DNA of 64,000 nt from contig NC_041002.1 of NCBI RefSeq assembly GCF_004193775.1, positions 40,462,038-40,526,037 on the forward strand, given 5' to 3'. Positions 32,409-45,139 of this stretch are shown piece after piece; positions within the stretch are counted from its first letter, which is position 1, and every line of letters starts with the position of its first letter. A model generated the notes under the pieces. The model was not told the DNA's origin. It did no database searches and worked only from the letters and a program-made list of their open reading frames with translations. This DNA comes from Glycine soja. Lineage: Eukaryota > Streptophyta > Magnoliopsida > Fabales > Fabaceae. Made by a program: the position numbers and the translations under genes.

Positions 32409-35179
32409 CCCTCTACCCTGACATACATATAAATAAATAAAACATAAAAATATTGATCAACAAACTCAAGTGGGTAAAAGGTTCACATTCACTTCACTAT
32501 TACAAAATAAGACTTATTAAAAACATACTCGGCTCAAAACAAGGCCGTCAAAGTTTACAAAAAATGTTTTGTTAAATCAGTGAGGTAAAATAAAATTAAA
32601 TAACATTATGCAATTAAAATAAAAAACTCATCCTCAATGTCACATCCTATCAGAGCATTGTGTCCCAACGTCTTCTGGCACAAGATTCTTTAAAGTCATC
32701 CACCTAGTCATCTGCTCCTACTAACACAAGGTTCGAAATCATCATAGGATCCAAACACAAATAGCACACAGGGAGTGAGTTATCACACAAAAAAATAACA
32801 AAACAAATAAATAAGACGTAACCAAAATAAATTATTGAAATATTTATAAAATAACTCAACTTAATACAACCCACGTCACTTCACCACTTTATCTTTAAAA
32901 TTCATTTTTCAATCATTAATTACATTACACATGAATCACACACTCGAGTCAAGATGCAATAACACTCATCAATTTCATAATAAACAATTAGCAAGTGTTA
33001 TGCAACAATTATACTAAGACTCAAGCCTACATGCAATGTGGTACCATGTTAGTGAAAAACCACCCTGGGGCGCTTAGGAGTACATAACAAGACACACCAT
33101 ACAATGGATATGCCAGGCCACTCTCACTAAGTAAAATCATAAGGTGACCAGTCAGGGTCACTCCATTTTGCGAGAATGATCCAACTATATGGGATCAACA
33201 TAGGCTTAAAGGATCACTCAAACCGAGTGTCTTTACCCCCAAGACCTAGACTCCGAAGAATCCGTTAGAGCCTCACCTTCCTGATTCAGGTCCAACCCCT
33301 AAAATAATTTTTGCAAGCAGACACTGCTCATGAATTATATAATACTCATGACCTCACACTCGTGTTTCAAACACGTTTAACACATTTCGCTACAATTTAA
33401 CACTGGTTCCTAACTAGGAACCTACACTTTCTCTTTAACACTGCATAAACACTAGTCAGGTTATTGTATAATTCACAGCTCACAATACAATTATTGTCAC
33501 ATCAAGTGTTAAACACACACACTTATTCACAACAAAATATCATGCCCACAATTTAACATCTCATAATGTCACAATCCACCATCACAAGTTTACATATATC
33601 TCACAAATTAACACATGTTCAACTTTGTACTTATACTCGATTTCAACAATAATATTATAAGCAGGCACTGCTCATGAATTATACAATACCCATGACCTCA
33701 CATTCGTGTTTTAAACACGTTTAATACATTGTGCTACAATTTAACACTGGTTCCTACCTAGGAAACCTACATTTTTCCTTTAACACTGCGCATCAACATT
33801 TTTCTCAAGATAAACACTGGTCGGGTTATTGTATAATTCACAGCTCACAACACAAGTAATGTCGCATCAAATGTGAACCACACACTTATTCACAACTAAA
33901 ACTCATGTCCACAACTTCACATCTCATTATGTCACAATCAACCATCTTATATTTACGTGTATCTTGCAATTTAACACATCCAACTTTGCACTTATACTCA
34001 ATCTCCATAACAATATTATAATTTCAAAGTAATATATTATTCTACAATTCATCATATATTCAATTTATCACTTATATACATTTTCAATCATAATTTCATA
34101 ATCCCAATATAAATATTTATTACGCTAATCTTATTCAAAATACAAATAAATTATACAAAAATATTTCTCAATCCACGGGGAGTAAAACCCCTCAAACAAT
34201 TTCACATAATCATACAAGTAGAATTTCAATACAATAAACATCCCAAAATAAATCCAAATTTCATCCTTTAAGAACCCCTACACATGTTCATTCTAACCCC
34301 AATTACGATAAACTCATCCTTTACCTCTAAGCGGGCTCACGTGTGTATTGTGACAACAATAGCGGCATCTCTAGTGGTTTCCTGAGATTCCTCAAGTTTT
34401 TCCTCTGACTGCTCTGATAGGGTTCCCAAATGTTAGAGAAAAGGAGAAGGGATTGAAGCCTTCATTTCACTGTCTACGTGCGATGAGTATTTCTCCATCC
34501 ATAGAGGTTATTTTGCAAATCCCAATAGTGAAGATGTGCGGAAATGAATCTCGAACCACATATCAAAATTTCACGACAATCCAACAGTTAATGAGTCCGG
34601 GATCGTATTTTTACTGAGATAGTTTTAGGTTTCTGTGGGAAAAGGAAAATTTACGATACAAAGAGTATTTCTCTCAGCTCCGACATGTTTTAGTAATTCC
34701 CAATGGTTACAATGTTCGAAAATGAGTTTCAAACTTGTTGTTCAAATTTCACGATGATCCAACAGTGAATGAGTTCGAGATCGTCGTTTTCTAAGACAGG
34801 TTTGGTGGTATGCGGGAAAAAAAGAGGGTTTTGGAAGGGAAAAATAGAAAACGAAATTGAGAGGAAGAGGAGGCATAGAAACTACCGTCAGTTTGAAAAC
34901 TGATTTAACATGTTTCTATTTATAGCTAGGATACTCACAACTTATCATTTACTCTATTTATTTATTTTTATTATTTTATAAAAATAAACTTTATTTTATT
35001 CCCTATCAAATGAATAAATAAAATACTTTTTTATTTTCTCTTAAACTATTATTTTAATTAATAAAGTTATTTCTCCTTATTTATTTAATTATAAAAATCT
35101 CATCATTTTCCTAAAACTCTATTTATTTATAAATAAAAATACTTTTTAAATTGGTTTACAAAAAAAATGGGATGTTACA
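32409..35179 (-). mobile_element. Inverted solo LTR of the LARD-like family (main part)
   Basis: Read on the minus strand this is a complete LTR of the same family: starts TGTAACATCCC at 35179, has the TATA box near 34920, and ends at 12928 across the nested insertion. The outer flanks are TTAGT (12923-12927) and TTAGC (35180-35184), a 4/5 match for a target duplication. It is more diverged than the two LTRs of the nested element. It carries an internal tandem duplication of about 344 bp (33316-33659 and 33660-34020). Because it lies tail-to-tail with LTR2, the junction at 32403-32413 is locally palindromic. Confidence 0.82.
33316..34020. repeat. Tandem duplication of about 344 bp inside the solo LTR
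   Basis: AGCAGACACTGCTCATGAAT begins copy one and AGCAGGCACTGCTCATGAAT begins copy two, 344 bp later. The following blocks (TTTAACACTGGTTCCTA, TATAATTCACAGCTCACAA) are repeated in order. The copies differ by scattered substitutions and small indels. Confidence 0.8.
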
Positions 35180-35184
35180 TTAGC

Positions 35185-35949
35185 AATATGGCAAGGGAAA
35201 CTGCTAAAGAAAAGGGAATGAAGTAGTAATAACTAGTGTTAGCAATATGGCCTTAGTGAACCAAGAGGAGACCACATTGGAGCTATGTTAGATGACCCAA
35301 CACCTAGGAACCCTAACAAGAAGAAATAGCAAACTGGAAATAGCTTTTGAAAATGATATATGAACTTGAAATCAAGGGCGACAGCGAGGACCAGTGCCGG
35401 CAACGGCAACAGAGGCCTCCAGACTGGTTTGGCTAGCTAAAATAAGTTTGCAACGGTGATGGACACAAACAGAGTTTGGACACACATAGCAGCAGCGATG
35501 GTGACGATCACGATAACGAGGGCAAGATGCTAGGGTTATACATAGTAGGGCTTTGGGTGAGCGAGAGATCTAAAATGAGAATATGAATGTTCTTGTTTTA
35601 ATGTTAGGAAATTCTTGTGGATGAATATTCACTCTTTTGAATATTTACTCTTTTATTATCAATCAAATTCAGATGTAATGTAGGACATAACTCCTAAAAA
35701 ATGGATTGTTTTTTGGTTTCTTTTGCCATCCCACCTAACGAAACATTAAGATTTGTTTTTAATAAAATCTTAAGTACTTTTTTTTAGGATCACTGAATAA
35801 AATGATATTTTTGTTTCACTTTTTGTCTCTTCTTCTCCCTCTGAATCACATTTTCCTTGCCATAGTGGTTAATTTCCTACTACATTTAAAATTAAAAAAG
35901 TCTATTTGGTCAAACAAAGAATCAGAGATTCATTGGATCATCAAATGAT
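35185..35949. other. Unassigned intergenic stretch
   Basis: No recognised coding region. A moderately GC-rich patch at 35385-35530 could be a captured exon, but I cannot identify it. Confidence 0.4.
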
Positions 35950-36181
35950 ACATAGTGAGATATACATCAATTTACATTAAAACCATTGTAAACACGTGTG
36001 ACACACAACATCAGTTTTTAATAAAAATGATGTTGAGTTTAATACTTGACATCTGTTCTCTTGTAACCGATGTTAACAATGTCCAATTATTTTCAAAAAT
36101 TCTACCATGCATTTGTTAATATCAGTTTTCATAAAAACCAATGTTAACTGATTGATGTAATACACATATTTTCTAGTAGTG
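35950..36181. mobile_element. Orphan CACTA right end
   Basis: Subterminal units such as AACCGATGTTAAC and CCAATGTTAACTGA are followed by the terminus ATATTTTCTAGTAGTG at 36181. I could not find a matching left end (CACTACTAGAAAATATG) in the window. The partner is lost, diverged or left of the window. Confidence 0.65.
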
Positions 36182-36505
36182 ACATCTCTTCTAATATGGT
36201 TTGTGACTAGCCCAAATTTTAAGAAACGTGAGCAAAAGGCCCAAACAAGCTTAAGTCCTAGATTACAACGTAAATAAAAATAACCTTATTTTAGAATTCA
36301 AACATGGGCTCCTAATTAGAATCAAACAAGCCCATTTATTACAATTAAAATCCATCCAAAGACACTTAAATTAAATCAAATAAAATTTTGGTTGCAAGCC
36401 CATGTTGGTGCATTATTAGGCTGGGCCTTCTTCCACTTGAATCAAGTGCAACATCATGAACTCTCTTCTCTCACTTTGGTCTTGATATTATGGTGTGTTG
36501 ATCAC
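36182..36505. other. Intergenic flank of CACTA element
   Basis: No gene seen. It ends in CAC, the left target duplication of the next element. Confidence 0.5.
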
Positions 36506-36694
36506 CACTACTACCAAAATTGTATATAACGATGTCAAATCGATGAGGGTTTCCAAAAACCGTCTTAAAATAAAATGCATGATAATTTTGTATGGCATGC
36601 TCATATCACTCACTTATCTTCCAGTAACACACATTCAGTCTGTTCACTCGCTCATTCACTCACTCTCGTGGTTTTCTTCACTCACTCACACAAA

Positions 36695-37214
36695 TGGTAT
36701 TAGAGCAAACCTCCCTCCTAGTACAGTATAGTTCGAGGATGAACCAGGCAGAAGTTGGTGGGAATGTAACACCCCAATCGAATCACATCAAAATGAGAGA
36801 GATCCAGAAGTTGTGCATGTATGGGACTATACAATTGAGGATGATTTAAAGGAATTAATTGGTACTACATATACACACAAGATGCATATACTTTTCGATA
36901 GTCCATCACTTAAGAACTTCATAGTTAAGCGTGTTTGTCTTGAAGTAGTTATGGGATGGGTGACCTTTTGAGAAGTTTCTCAGAAAATGTGTGAGTGAGG
37001 ACATAATACACTGAAAAGTCTTAGGTTGGTTTGTGGGATTAGTCATTGATCCTAGAACTAAGCAGAGTTGATTTTCATGTTCTTGAAAAGGGCTACCTAT
37101 GAAGGGTTTTGATCGGTGGAGGGTTATGACCAATAAGGATGTTGAGTGAAGTGTCACCGCGTTAAATGCCATAGTGTGAGAGCCACTGAGAAGTTGGAAA
37201 TCAGGGATGTTACA
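36695..37214 (+). mobile_element. Cassandra-type TRIM remnant: PBS, short interior and 3' LTR carrying a 5S-like domain
   Basis: TGGTATTAGAGC (36695-36706) is a tRNA-Met-type primer-binding site. It is followed by a very short interior and the purine stretch GTTGGTGGGAA, then an LTR 36765-37214 (TGTAACACCCC...GGGATGTTACA). Inside the LTR, 36905-36985 resembles plant 5S rRNA: AACTTCATAGTTAAGCGTG (A-box region) and GGGATGGGTGACC (C-box region). LTRs with an embedded 5S sequence define Cassandra terminal-repeat retrotransposons in miniature. The 5' LTR is absent. The 5S-like part has diverged, so I do not call it a 5S gene. Confidence 0.8.
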
Positions 37215-40200
37215 CACTCACTCACTAGCAACAACACTTCAATCCATTCATTGCGACATTCCCTGCGATGGCACTTCACTCTCCTTTGTGTGTGTCCTCG
37301 TTGTCGTCGTCATGTGCCATCATGGTGGCTTCACTCTTCTTCATTGGAACTCGCCTTCTCTGACAACATCTACTTCCAGGTCAGCATCATCAACAAGAAA
37401 CTCGACGTTCACTAGGTCAAAATCTTTCAATGTCCAATTTAGGTTCATTCTTCCCATATTTTCTTGTTTAGACTCTCTATTTTTGTTTATTTCTATTTTT
37501 TTAGCCTTTTCGAACACTATATTAGGTTTAATTGGACTAGTCCAAAAACTACTTCAAATATAATTAAGTAAACATCAAAGCTAATCTGGGAAGAGTGAAC
37601 ATCAAAAGTTTGTATGTTGCCTTTGTAGCTTTGATGGTGTCTTTGTAGGTTGGGATCTCTGAAATCTACAACTAACTAGTAAAAAATGGGATGACATGTA
37701 AAATTTGAAGATATAACATAAGCATACCTTTTTCAGCATCCTTATGTTTTGAATTTTTCCACTTTCTTTTCTAGTATTTGCTCTGGCTCTGGCTTCAATC
37801 ACTAATGGTTTCTTTGTTATACTCGTAGGAACAATTAAAGTTAATAGCAATCAATATGAAAGTCACATTTAACATTATTATATCCACGTACAGATATTAT
37901 GTGACGAATGTTATATACATATGTTGTTGGAATCCACATTATAAAGTCAATTTCCATAAATGTTAACATATTACACTGAAGAAACTAAGAGACTAAAATC
38001 TCGAACACAATTCAAAATTCCCAAGAAGAACAAACTAGGAAAAGATTAATTTTTGTTGAACTTACTTCTACTTTGTGTATGAAAGCATACAAACAAGTTT
38101 GGCTGGATTCCAAAGAGAGTTGAATTCTTAAACTCTAGCATTTGAGCATTCACTTGAGCCATATTGTGCATGTCTTAAACAAGAATATGATTTATAAATG
38201 TGGATTGCTCAACCTCAAAACTTGATATATTAGTTTTCCTATTTTTGTGATTAAGAGACCTTTAATCTGATAAATTATCTCAGTTGTTTGATTGGAAGCT
38301 TATGACACTTAAGTCTCTAGTTTATTTTTAAGTAATATATTTGTTAGTGTAAACTGAAATACCAAGTTTAGAAGAGTTTTAGTTATTTTACAAAAAGATA
38401 TTAAGATGAAAATAATAACTGGATTTAGTGGCTTGGCGAGTGATAGTCTTCATGGGATCAAAATCTATTGGATACTTTCATTTGATCACTATTTTGTTCT
38501 TTTTAAATTGTAGTTGAAACTTATATGACTTCAATGTACATTTAAGCTTCATACTTTTTGGCATCAATTTTCCTTAGGTTGGTTTTCTTAGTTTACTTTA
38601 ATCATATCATCAGTTAAGAATATTATGCTTAGGTTTATCTTTTCTTATTGGACATATAATTTGTATTGGATCAATTAAACTACATTACCTTTCTCTTTCA
38701 AGTTTGGCAAACCATTAATATTTGTTGTTATTTATGAGATTATCTATTCTAAACTTAGATTGGCTACAGTGAACTAAGGTGCAAAGCATTTCAGAAACTT
38801 GTTTGTATGGCTTTACTTGTTTTTGTCTAAAATATGGCTTAAGATCAATAATTTGATCATCTATTAAGTTTTGGGATAGCACACATTGAATGTAAAATAT
38901 ATTAATCCATTCAATTGTTTTGCTTCTGCTTATGTTTTAAAACTATAGAAATTTACTACACTAATACTTTTACTATTATAGGCTTGTTAGATGCACTAAT
39001 AATTTGATTTGTATGATTAACAAAACTTGTGAAATTTGTGGCTTGAATTCCTGTGTAACTTGAGGATGAAATAGGTTAAGATGATGGAGGAGGGGGGGTT
39101 AAAAGGTTATTAGACCAATCTATGACTCTTAACACAAGTATCAAACTCAATACCTACGCATGCTTAGTTGGTTAGGATTTGTGTATTTCTTTCCATATGA
39201 TATGATGTTCATATGTGTATTTTTATTCGGTGCATTATGGTTGTTCTTAACACAGGTATCAAACTCAATGCCTATGCCCAGATGTTTATCACTATTTTCT
39301 TAATCAAATTTTTATATCATTCTAACTGCATCTTGTAAAAATTGTACTTGAATGGATGGTCAAACTCTTGGACATTTCTACTTTCTACAATGCACCTAAA
39401 ATTTTTGGATACATTAGTGCACCACCTAGTTTTAACCATTAGCTAAAATATTAGTTTTTTAATAGATAGATTATATCATATCAGATCTAATAGCTTTCAA
39501 AATTACATTGTTGTCCTTTGTATGAAAACTTATTTCTTGTTCATGCTTGCTCCAATTGTGGTCTAATTTTCTTCGATATCTAACTCCAAGCAATAAAGAA
39601 CATGCAACACTAAAAATAGAGTGCTCCAAGTATGGATACAAGTTCGTTCCCAGGAGGTTTTTTTTTTTACACATTCAAGGAAGCTTATACTTGATAACCT
39701 TGAGCGATCCATAAGTTAATTTTTCATTAGGATAGATTAAGGTTCGTTTACTTTATCATCAAAAAATTAGTTTTCTTATTTTTTTTAAGAGACTTGTAAT
39801 CTAGTTATAGAACGACAGGATAGAGTTTTTTCTTGTTTGTTGAGCTAAAAATAACTGATGTTTGCTATGACTTTGTTTGTTGAGTTGTAAATAACAGTGA
39901 TCAATTGGATGTTGTTATAACTTTTTCTACTCGACTATTTTTGCTACTTTTTTCTATTGATATATATCTGCTGGATAGAATTTTATTTTTCATTGTTTCC
40001 TCTATTGTGTTGTGCTGGTGCAGGCAACGTTCAACTTTTGTATAAGTCTTAACTTTTGTATAACATATCACCATCATCACCATACTCTTTATTTTTGTTA
40101 GTGGGCATCCTCTGAGGTCGGCATCTTTTTGTGACACATCTATGCTTGTTACAAGTGTGAAATTAATGCATAAAATTTGTGTCTAGTAGTATCTCAATCC

Positions 40201-40980
40201 TTAACTTAATGCTTTATAGCGTGTTTGATGATAACTGAGTATTGTTTTATATTAAAGTTATGTGCATTATGAGTAAACCTTAGTTTTCCGTTTGAGATTG
40301 AATACAATGATTAATGCAGATAATTTGGATTAATCATTGTATTCAATCTTCAATTGTCCGTTTGGGCAGTCTGAAAAGAGTCATTTTTTATACTTGATTC
40401 TTCTGTGAAGGTCAAGTCTCTTGTTAAATTTAATGAACCTTACTTGATTTTTTTTATAATTGAATTTAGTCATATTGAAACCTGAGGTTGGAATGTGGTC
40501 ATTATGTCATGCATTGGATGTGGACCATAGTCATGGGGGGTTTGAAGAATGAATGGAATACAACGCACTATTTTACTTTAAAAACTTTCAATTATTAGAC
40601 TTTTAATTATAAAATGTCATTAGCTTGTATTTAATTTTATGCTAATTTACTTTGATGTTTTTAATTATTACATTTTTCATTATTTTATGAGGTTAACTTG
40701 TGTTTATTATATGTTGCAGTGGTTTAGTGATGGAATATCATTGAAATTGGAGAACATTACAACAATTCGTAAGGAATGGGCAACAAGCTTTTAAAATAAA
40801 AATTATGCATGTATTTGAACAATGTTCGATATTGTACATCATATATCATATTTATTGATATTAATTAATTAATTAATAATTTGGTGTGGACTGTCTGAGT
40901 ATATTTCCTATATTTGTTTTGGATTGGATTGCATGTATTTGTTAAATTACAGGTTGAGTGTTCTTTAAAACAAAAGAAAC
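37215..40980. other. Interior of the CACTA element, no gene recognised
   Basis: Mostly AT-rich. The patch 37215-37560 has Ser/Thr-rich ORFs in two frames without a known motif. Confidence 0.5.
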
Positions 40981-41338
40981 ATTAAAAAAAATTAAAAATG
41001 ATGATGGTTTCAAAAAAACCGCCAAAGAAATATTGATATTAATGATGATGATCCAGAAAACCATCATAGAAACTCCATGTTCTATGATGATTTTGTGGAA
41101 AATCGTCATTGATGTTGAGCTTTCTATGACGGTTTTCTTTCTATGACAGTTTTTTGAAAAAATATCATAAAAGTACACGTAATTATTTTTTTAAAAAAAT
41201 GCAACATATTCTTTGACGGTTTTTAAATCATCTTCAAAAGTAGTCCATATTCAACAACGGTGGATTCCATGACGATTAAAAACCATCATGGAAGGCCCTA
41301 TAGAATTGTCATCGAAGGCCTTATTTGTAGTAGTACAC

Positions 41339-42351
41339 CTCTAAGTGCTCCATGGGTCTTTTTACTCTTTTCCTCATAGGTATTCCAAGTCCAATGATAA
41401 GCCATCCTCTATAGCTCTTTTCTCCTTAAGTTCTTTTGGCTTAATTTAGGGATCATTTATCTTAGGTCTTCCTTCTATTCTTGGAGGACTTCCTTGATCT
41501 TTATCATCACCTTTTGAAATACTCAATGTTTATGGTTGTAATGTCATAAGGCACAATGTTTATGTCTTTATGAGCTATGATATATGAATATTCAATTATT
41601 TTTTATGTTTCTTATTTAATTTATGCAATGAATTTCTAGTTGATGGATGCACGACGAATGCAGAAAGGAAAGCCTAGTGCACAAGCATGATGCTGCAAGG
41701 AGAAAAAAACATCAAGAACCTTCACAACCTTTTTAATAGAAAACCTCGAAAACTATCAAAGTTTCAAAAAATTCCTTCCTTATGACAAGAATTCCCACCA
41801 TTGTTACAAAGCCCACTCTATACAAATAAATAATAAAAAAATATCAAATTTTGACACTAAATTCAAAGATATGAAACTAATGGAACTAAACTAAATTGGA
41901 AATAAACAAAACTCAAAAGGATTAAGGGAAATTCTTTGAAACAAAGAAGTGGGTAGTAGAAGATTTCTTATTTCCATAATTGACAAAGTCAACGATTTAA
42001 ATTGAAACTAAACCGACAGCTTTTATGTAAACATACCCCCATTTATCTCTAGTTTAGGTTTAAAATACTTTCAAGGTTTAGATTGAATCCGCAATGTATG
42101 AACCCACAACATCAATTAGAATTGTCTAAACTAAAATTATGCATATAAATCAAAAAAGTTTCGGCAAATGCTATTTAAAATTTGATCACTGATTATAAAA
42201 CTGGAGCAAACACTATATCTCACATTCAAGGTTTAGAAATGTAGTATGCACAGGCTCCACCCAGAAGCAAAAGAGAACAATGAAAGGGTAAAAGAAATGG
42301 GTGTAGGATTTGTGAAACTTAAAACTGGAGACAATAAACCTATTTGTATTG
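41339..42351. other. Intergenic, no gene seen
   Basis: Right flank of the CACTA element. It has short stop-ridden frames only. Confidence 0.5.
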
Positions 42352-42359
42352 TTTTTAAA

Positions 42360-43511
42360 GGGCTAAATATCACTTTTGGTTCGCTATGTTTTGTAGTTGT
42401 TTCATTTTGGTACATTAAGTTTTAAAAGTTTCATTTTGATCATTTCTTTAATTTTTTGTCTGAAACATTAGTATTTTGTTAACATTTAAATTTTAAAATA
42501 ATTAATTTAACATAATAATTGTTAAATGTCACTATCTTTATTTCACACAGTATCACAATCCCATAAAGTTTCCATCAGATGCAAGATGCACACACCAGCA
42601 CAAAATGCACCGGATCGAGTAACACGACAAGAGAGAAGCAGTACAATGATGAGTCTTCGTGTGAGAAAGAAGTATCACTACACATAGAAACAACACAGCA
42701 ACAAATGCGCACACAAGAGAAGCAACACAATAATGACTTTTCACGCAAGAGAGAAATAGCACAATGCCTCTTATTTTCATGGCCTACACAGTTGCCGCTT
42801 CATTGCACACACACGCACACAGTCTCTGTGTGTGTGTCATGCTTCATCATTCCCAAATCTGTAACTTGAAAAAAAAAAACTTGATTTAGATTTTTATCTC
42901 ATGCTTCAGATTTGCCACCAACGGTGACATCGCTGCTAGGCACGACAGAGGGGATGACAATGAGAAGTGAAAGGAAGGAGAAGAGTGTGGATCGAAGGTG
43001 GTGGGTCACGATATCATAGAAAAAAGAGAGAAGCCAACACCCTCCTAAAACCACCAACGAGCCTACCCAAGTTTGTTAAAGTTGCAAAACTCATTTGGCC
43101 ACTCCCCATCAAAGAGCTTGAGCTAGTAATTGCTACAAACTACATATATCCCACCACATACAATGAATTATAACCCCTAAATAAATACTTGTACCCATGA
43201 CGGTGGTGTTAGTGGTTATGAAGATTGGGTGTTTGGATTGTAGTTGTGGAGATTAGGTTGGAGGAGATGATTTTTTTAAGTGGATATAATTTTTAAAATA
43301 AAAAATAAAGATAATAACAATTTTTAATCATTATTATGTTAAATTGATTATTTTAAAATTTAAATATTAAAAGAATACTAACATTTCAAATGAAAAATTA
43401 AAGAAAAACCAAAAATGATATGTTTTGGAAACATATAAGATCAAATGAAAATTTTTAAAGTTAAAGTACCAAACCGAAATAATTGCAAAACATAATGGAC
43501 TACATTAAGCC
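42360..43511. mobile_element. Mutator-like element with long terminal inverted repeats, non-autonomous
   Basis: The left arm begins GGGCTAAATATCACTTTTGG and continues TTTCATTTTGGTACATTAAG. The right arm, reversed, begins GGCTTAATGTAGTCC and continues TTTGGTACTTTAACTTTAA. The arms are imperfectly homologous for roughly 180-200 bp. The flanks TTTTTAAA (42352-42359) and TTTTTAGAA (43512-43520) could be an eroded 8-9 bp target duplication, as expected for MULEs. The interior includes a GC-richer patch (about 42580-43180) with no recognised protein. Confidence 0.6.
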
Positions 43512-43520
43512 TTTTTAGAA

Positions 43521-44600
43521 TCAAGTAAAGGCATTTTAAAAGTAAGTAAAAAACCAATTCAGCTAAAATTTATTCAAACACATTTTGATTTTGAATTTTT
43601 ATTTTAAAACAAAAAATCAAAATCTCCCCACCACTAGAACTAAACCTTATTTAAGTGTTAATTAATTAACATTACTTGTACAATATTTTCTTGAATAATT
43701 AATGCTTATTTATTACTATCTTTTTATTTATACATAAGAAAAAAAAATATCAATTCATCAACACCAATAAAAATAGTTAAATTAGTTTATTTTAATTAAT
43801 ATTGTCATCAACTTAAATTTTATTCAAAAAATACCAATAGAAATAATTGATTTAAGTGGTAGTTAGATATAATAACATTACTGAGAATCCAAAGGATAAT
43901 TTTTTTCAACCAAAGAATATGAGTTATATATATTGTTAATAACTTACTAAATGCATTTCAAAATTTGTGATATTTTATAATACATATAGGGGTATCTCAG
44001 GTTATACCAATCAAATTTCTTTATACTTTTATGGGGAATGAATGATATCTCATTAATAGACTTCACAATAAACTAGAGGTATACAATGAAATTAGAAATT
44101 AGTGTTTTAGAAAGTGATCACATGTTTCTTATAATTAGAAACAAAATATACTACCATTTGTTTCTTATATATAGAAATAGAGGTAGTATTATTCAAGAAA
44201 TTAATTAAATACATTAAGGATACAAAAAAATTAGATATTATCATTTAATCATATACTATCAATATAAAATTTATTTATTTTAAAAATTATATCACAATAA
44301 TTTTTTTTTATTAAAATCATGTAATTTGAATAAATGATCACTTTAATCCCTATAATTTGTAGGGTGTTGTGACATTGGTCCTTGAACTATGAAAAATTAA
44401 AAAGAAAAAAATATTGAAAGTATAAAACACATAACTAAAGTGATAATATTAACATGTATTTAAAATGATAGTAAGTATTTATGTTTAGATACTTTTTTAA
44501 TTTAGAAACTTATTTAACATTTTCTTAGTTTTCCTAAGTAATGCATCAACCTACCCCTTTTAGGAATTAAGTGACTATTTATTCAAAATATATTTACACT
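43521..44600. other. AT-rich intergenic region
   Basis: Very AT-rich; no gene or clear element terminus. Confidence 0.5.
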
Positions 44601-44629
44601 AATAATCATTTTTTTTTTCAAAAGATGAC

Positions 44630-44745
44630 TTTATGAAATTTTTCGCTTTATTTATTTATTTTATTCAATTTCATTCCACTATTAATTTAAGGTATAATTA
44701 AGTTGTCCATAATTTTCAAAATTAAGTCAAATGTTATTCTTTGTT
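44630..44745. repeat. Left arm of an inverted repeat split by the CACTA insertion
   Basis: The segment (TTTATTTTATTCAATTT, then TTTAATTTAAGGT-like sequence, then CCATAATTTT-AAA) is homologous in inverted orientation to about 49860-49955. The 4.9-kb CACTA element sits between the arms, so it probably inserted into a MITE-like hairpin element. Confidence 0.5.
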
Positions 44746-45139
44746 ACTTCAATAACGTTCATTATTTTCAAAATGCGGTTACTAGAAAGGGTCACATTGA
44801 TCAGGTTTCAAAAATTATGAGAACTAACACTACTAGAAAATAGGCTTTCTACATCGGTTATCAGCGCCTTTTTACATCGATTATCACGCGTCGTTGTAGC
44901 CCGATGTCGTTGAAACACAACAACGGTCGAGGGACCGATGTTGAAATCTGACATTCTACATCGATTATTAGGACAACCGATGTAGAAATCTGCCTATTTT
45001 AAGACGGGTTGACCTCCAAACCCGTCTTAGAATGCCAAATTTCTACATCGGTTGTCCTGAAAACCGATGTAGAATGTTAGATTTCAACATTACATCAGTT
45101 GTGGCCTGAACCGATGTAGAATTATTAATTATTTTAATT

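Larger units (their letters stand above)
36506..41335. mobile_element. CACTA element of 4.8 kb, non-autonomous
   Basis: The left end is CACTACTACCAAAATTG at 36506. The right end, TTATTTGTAGTAGTA, finishes at 41335, where the expected last G is A. The 3-bp duplication CAC flanks both sides (36503-36505 and 41336-41338). The right subterminal region (about 40990-41330) has repeated ATGACGGTTTT, ACCGTC and AACCATCAT units. No transposase ORF is seen. The interior holds a Cassandra-type LTR remnant close to the left end and otherwise AT-rich DNA. A 37140-37560 patch with overlapping ORFs is not recognised. Confidence 0.75.

Noticed and set aside
36905..36985. Possible functional 5S rRNA gene
   Set aside because: Only the internal promoter regions resemble 5S and they carry several substitutions. 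The segment sits inside an LTR with TG...CA ends next to a PBS, so a Cassandra-type LTR explains it better.
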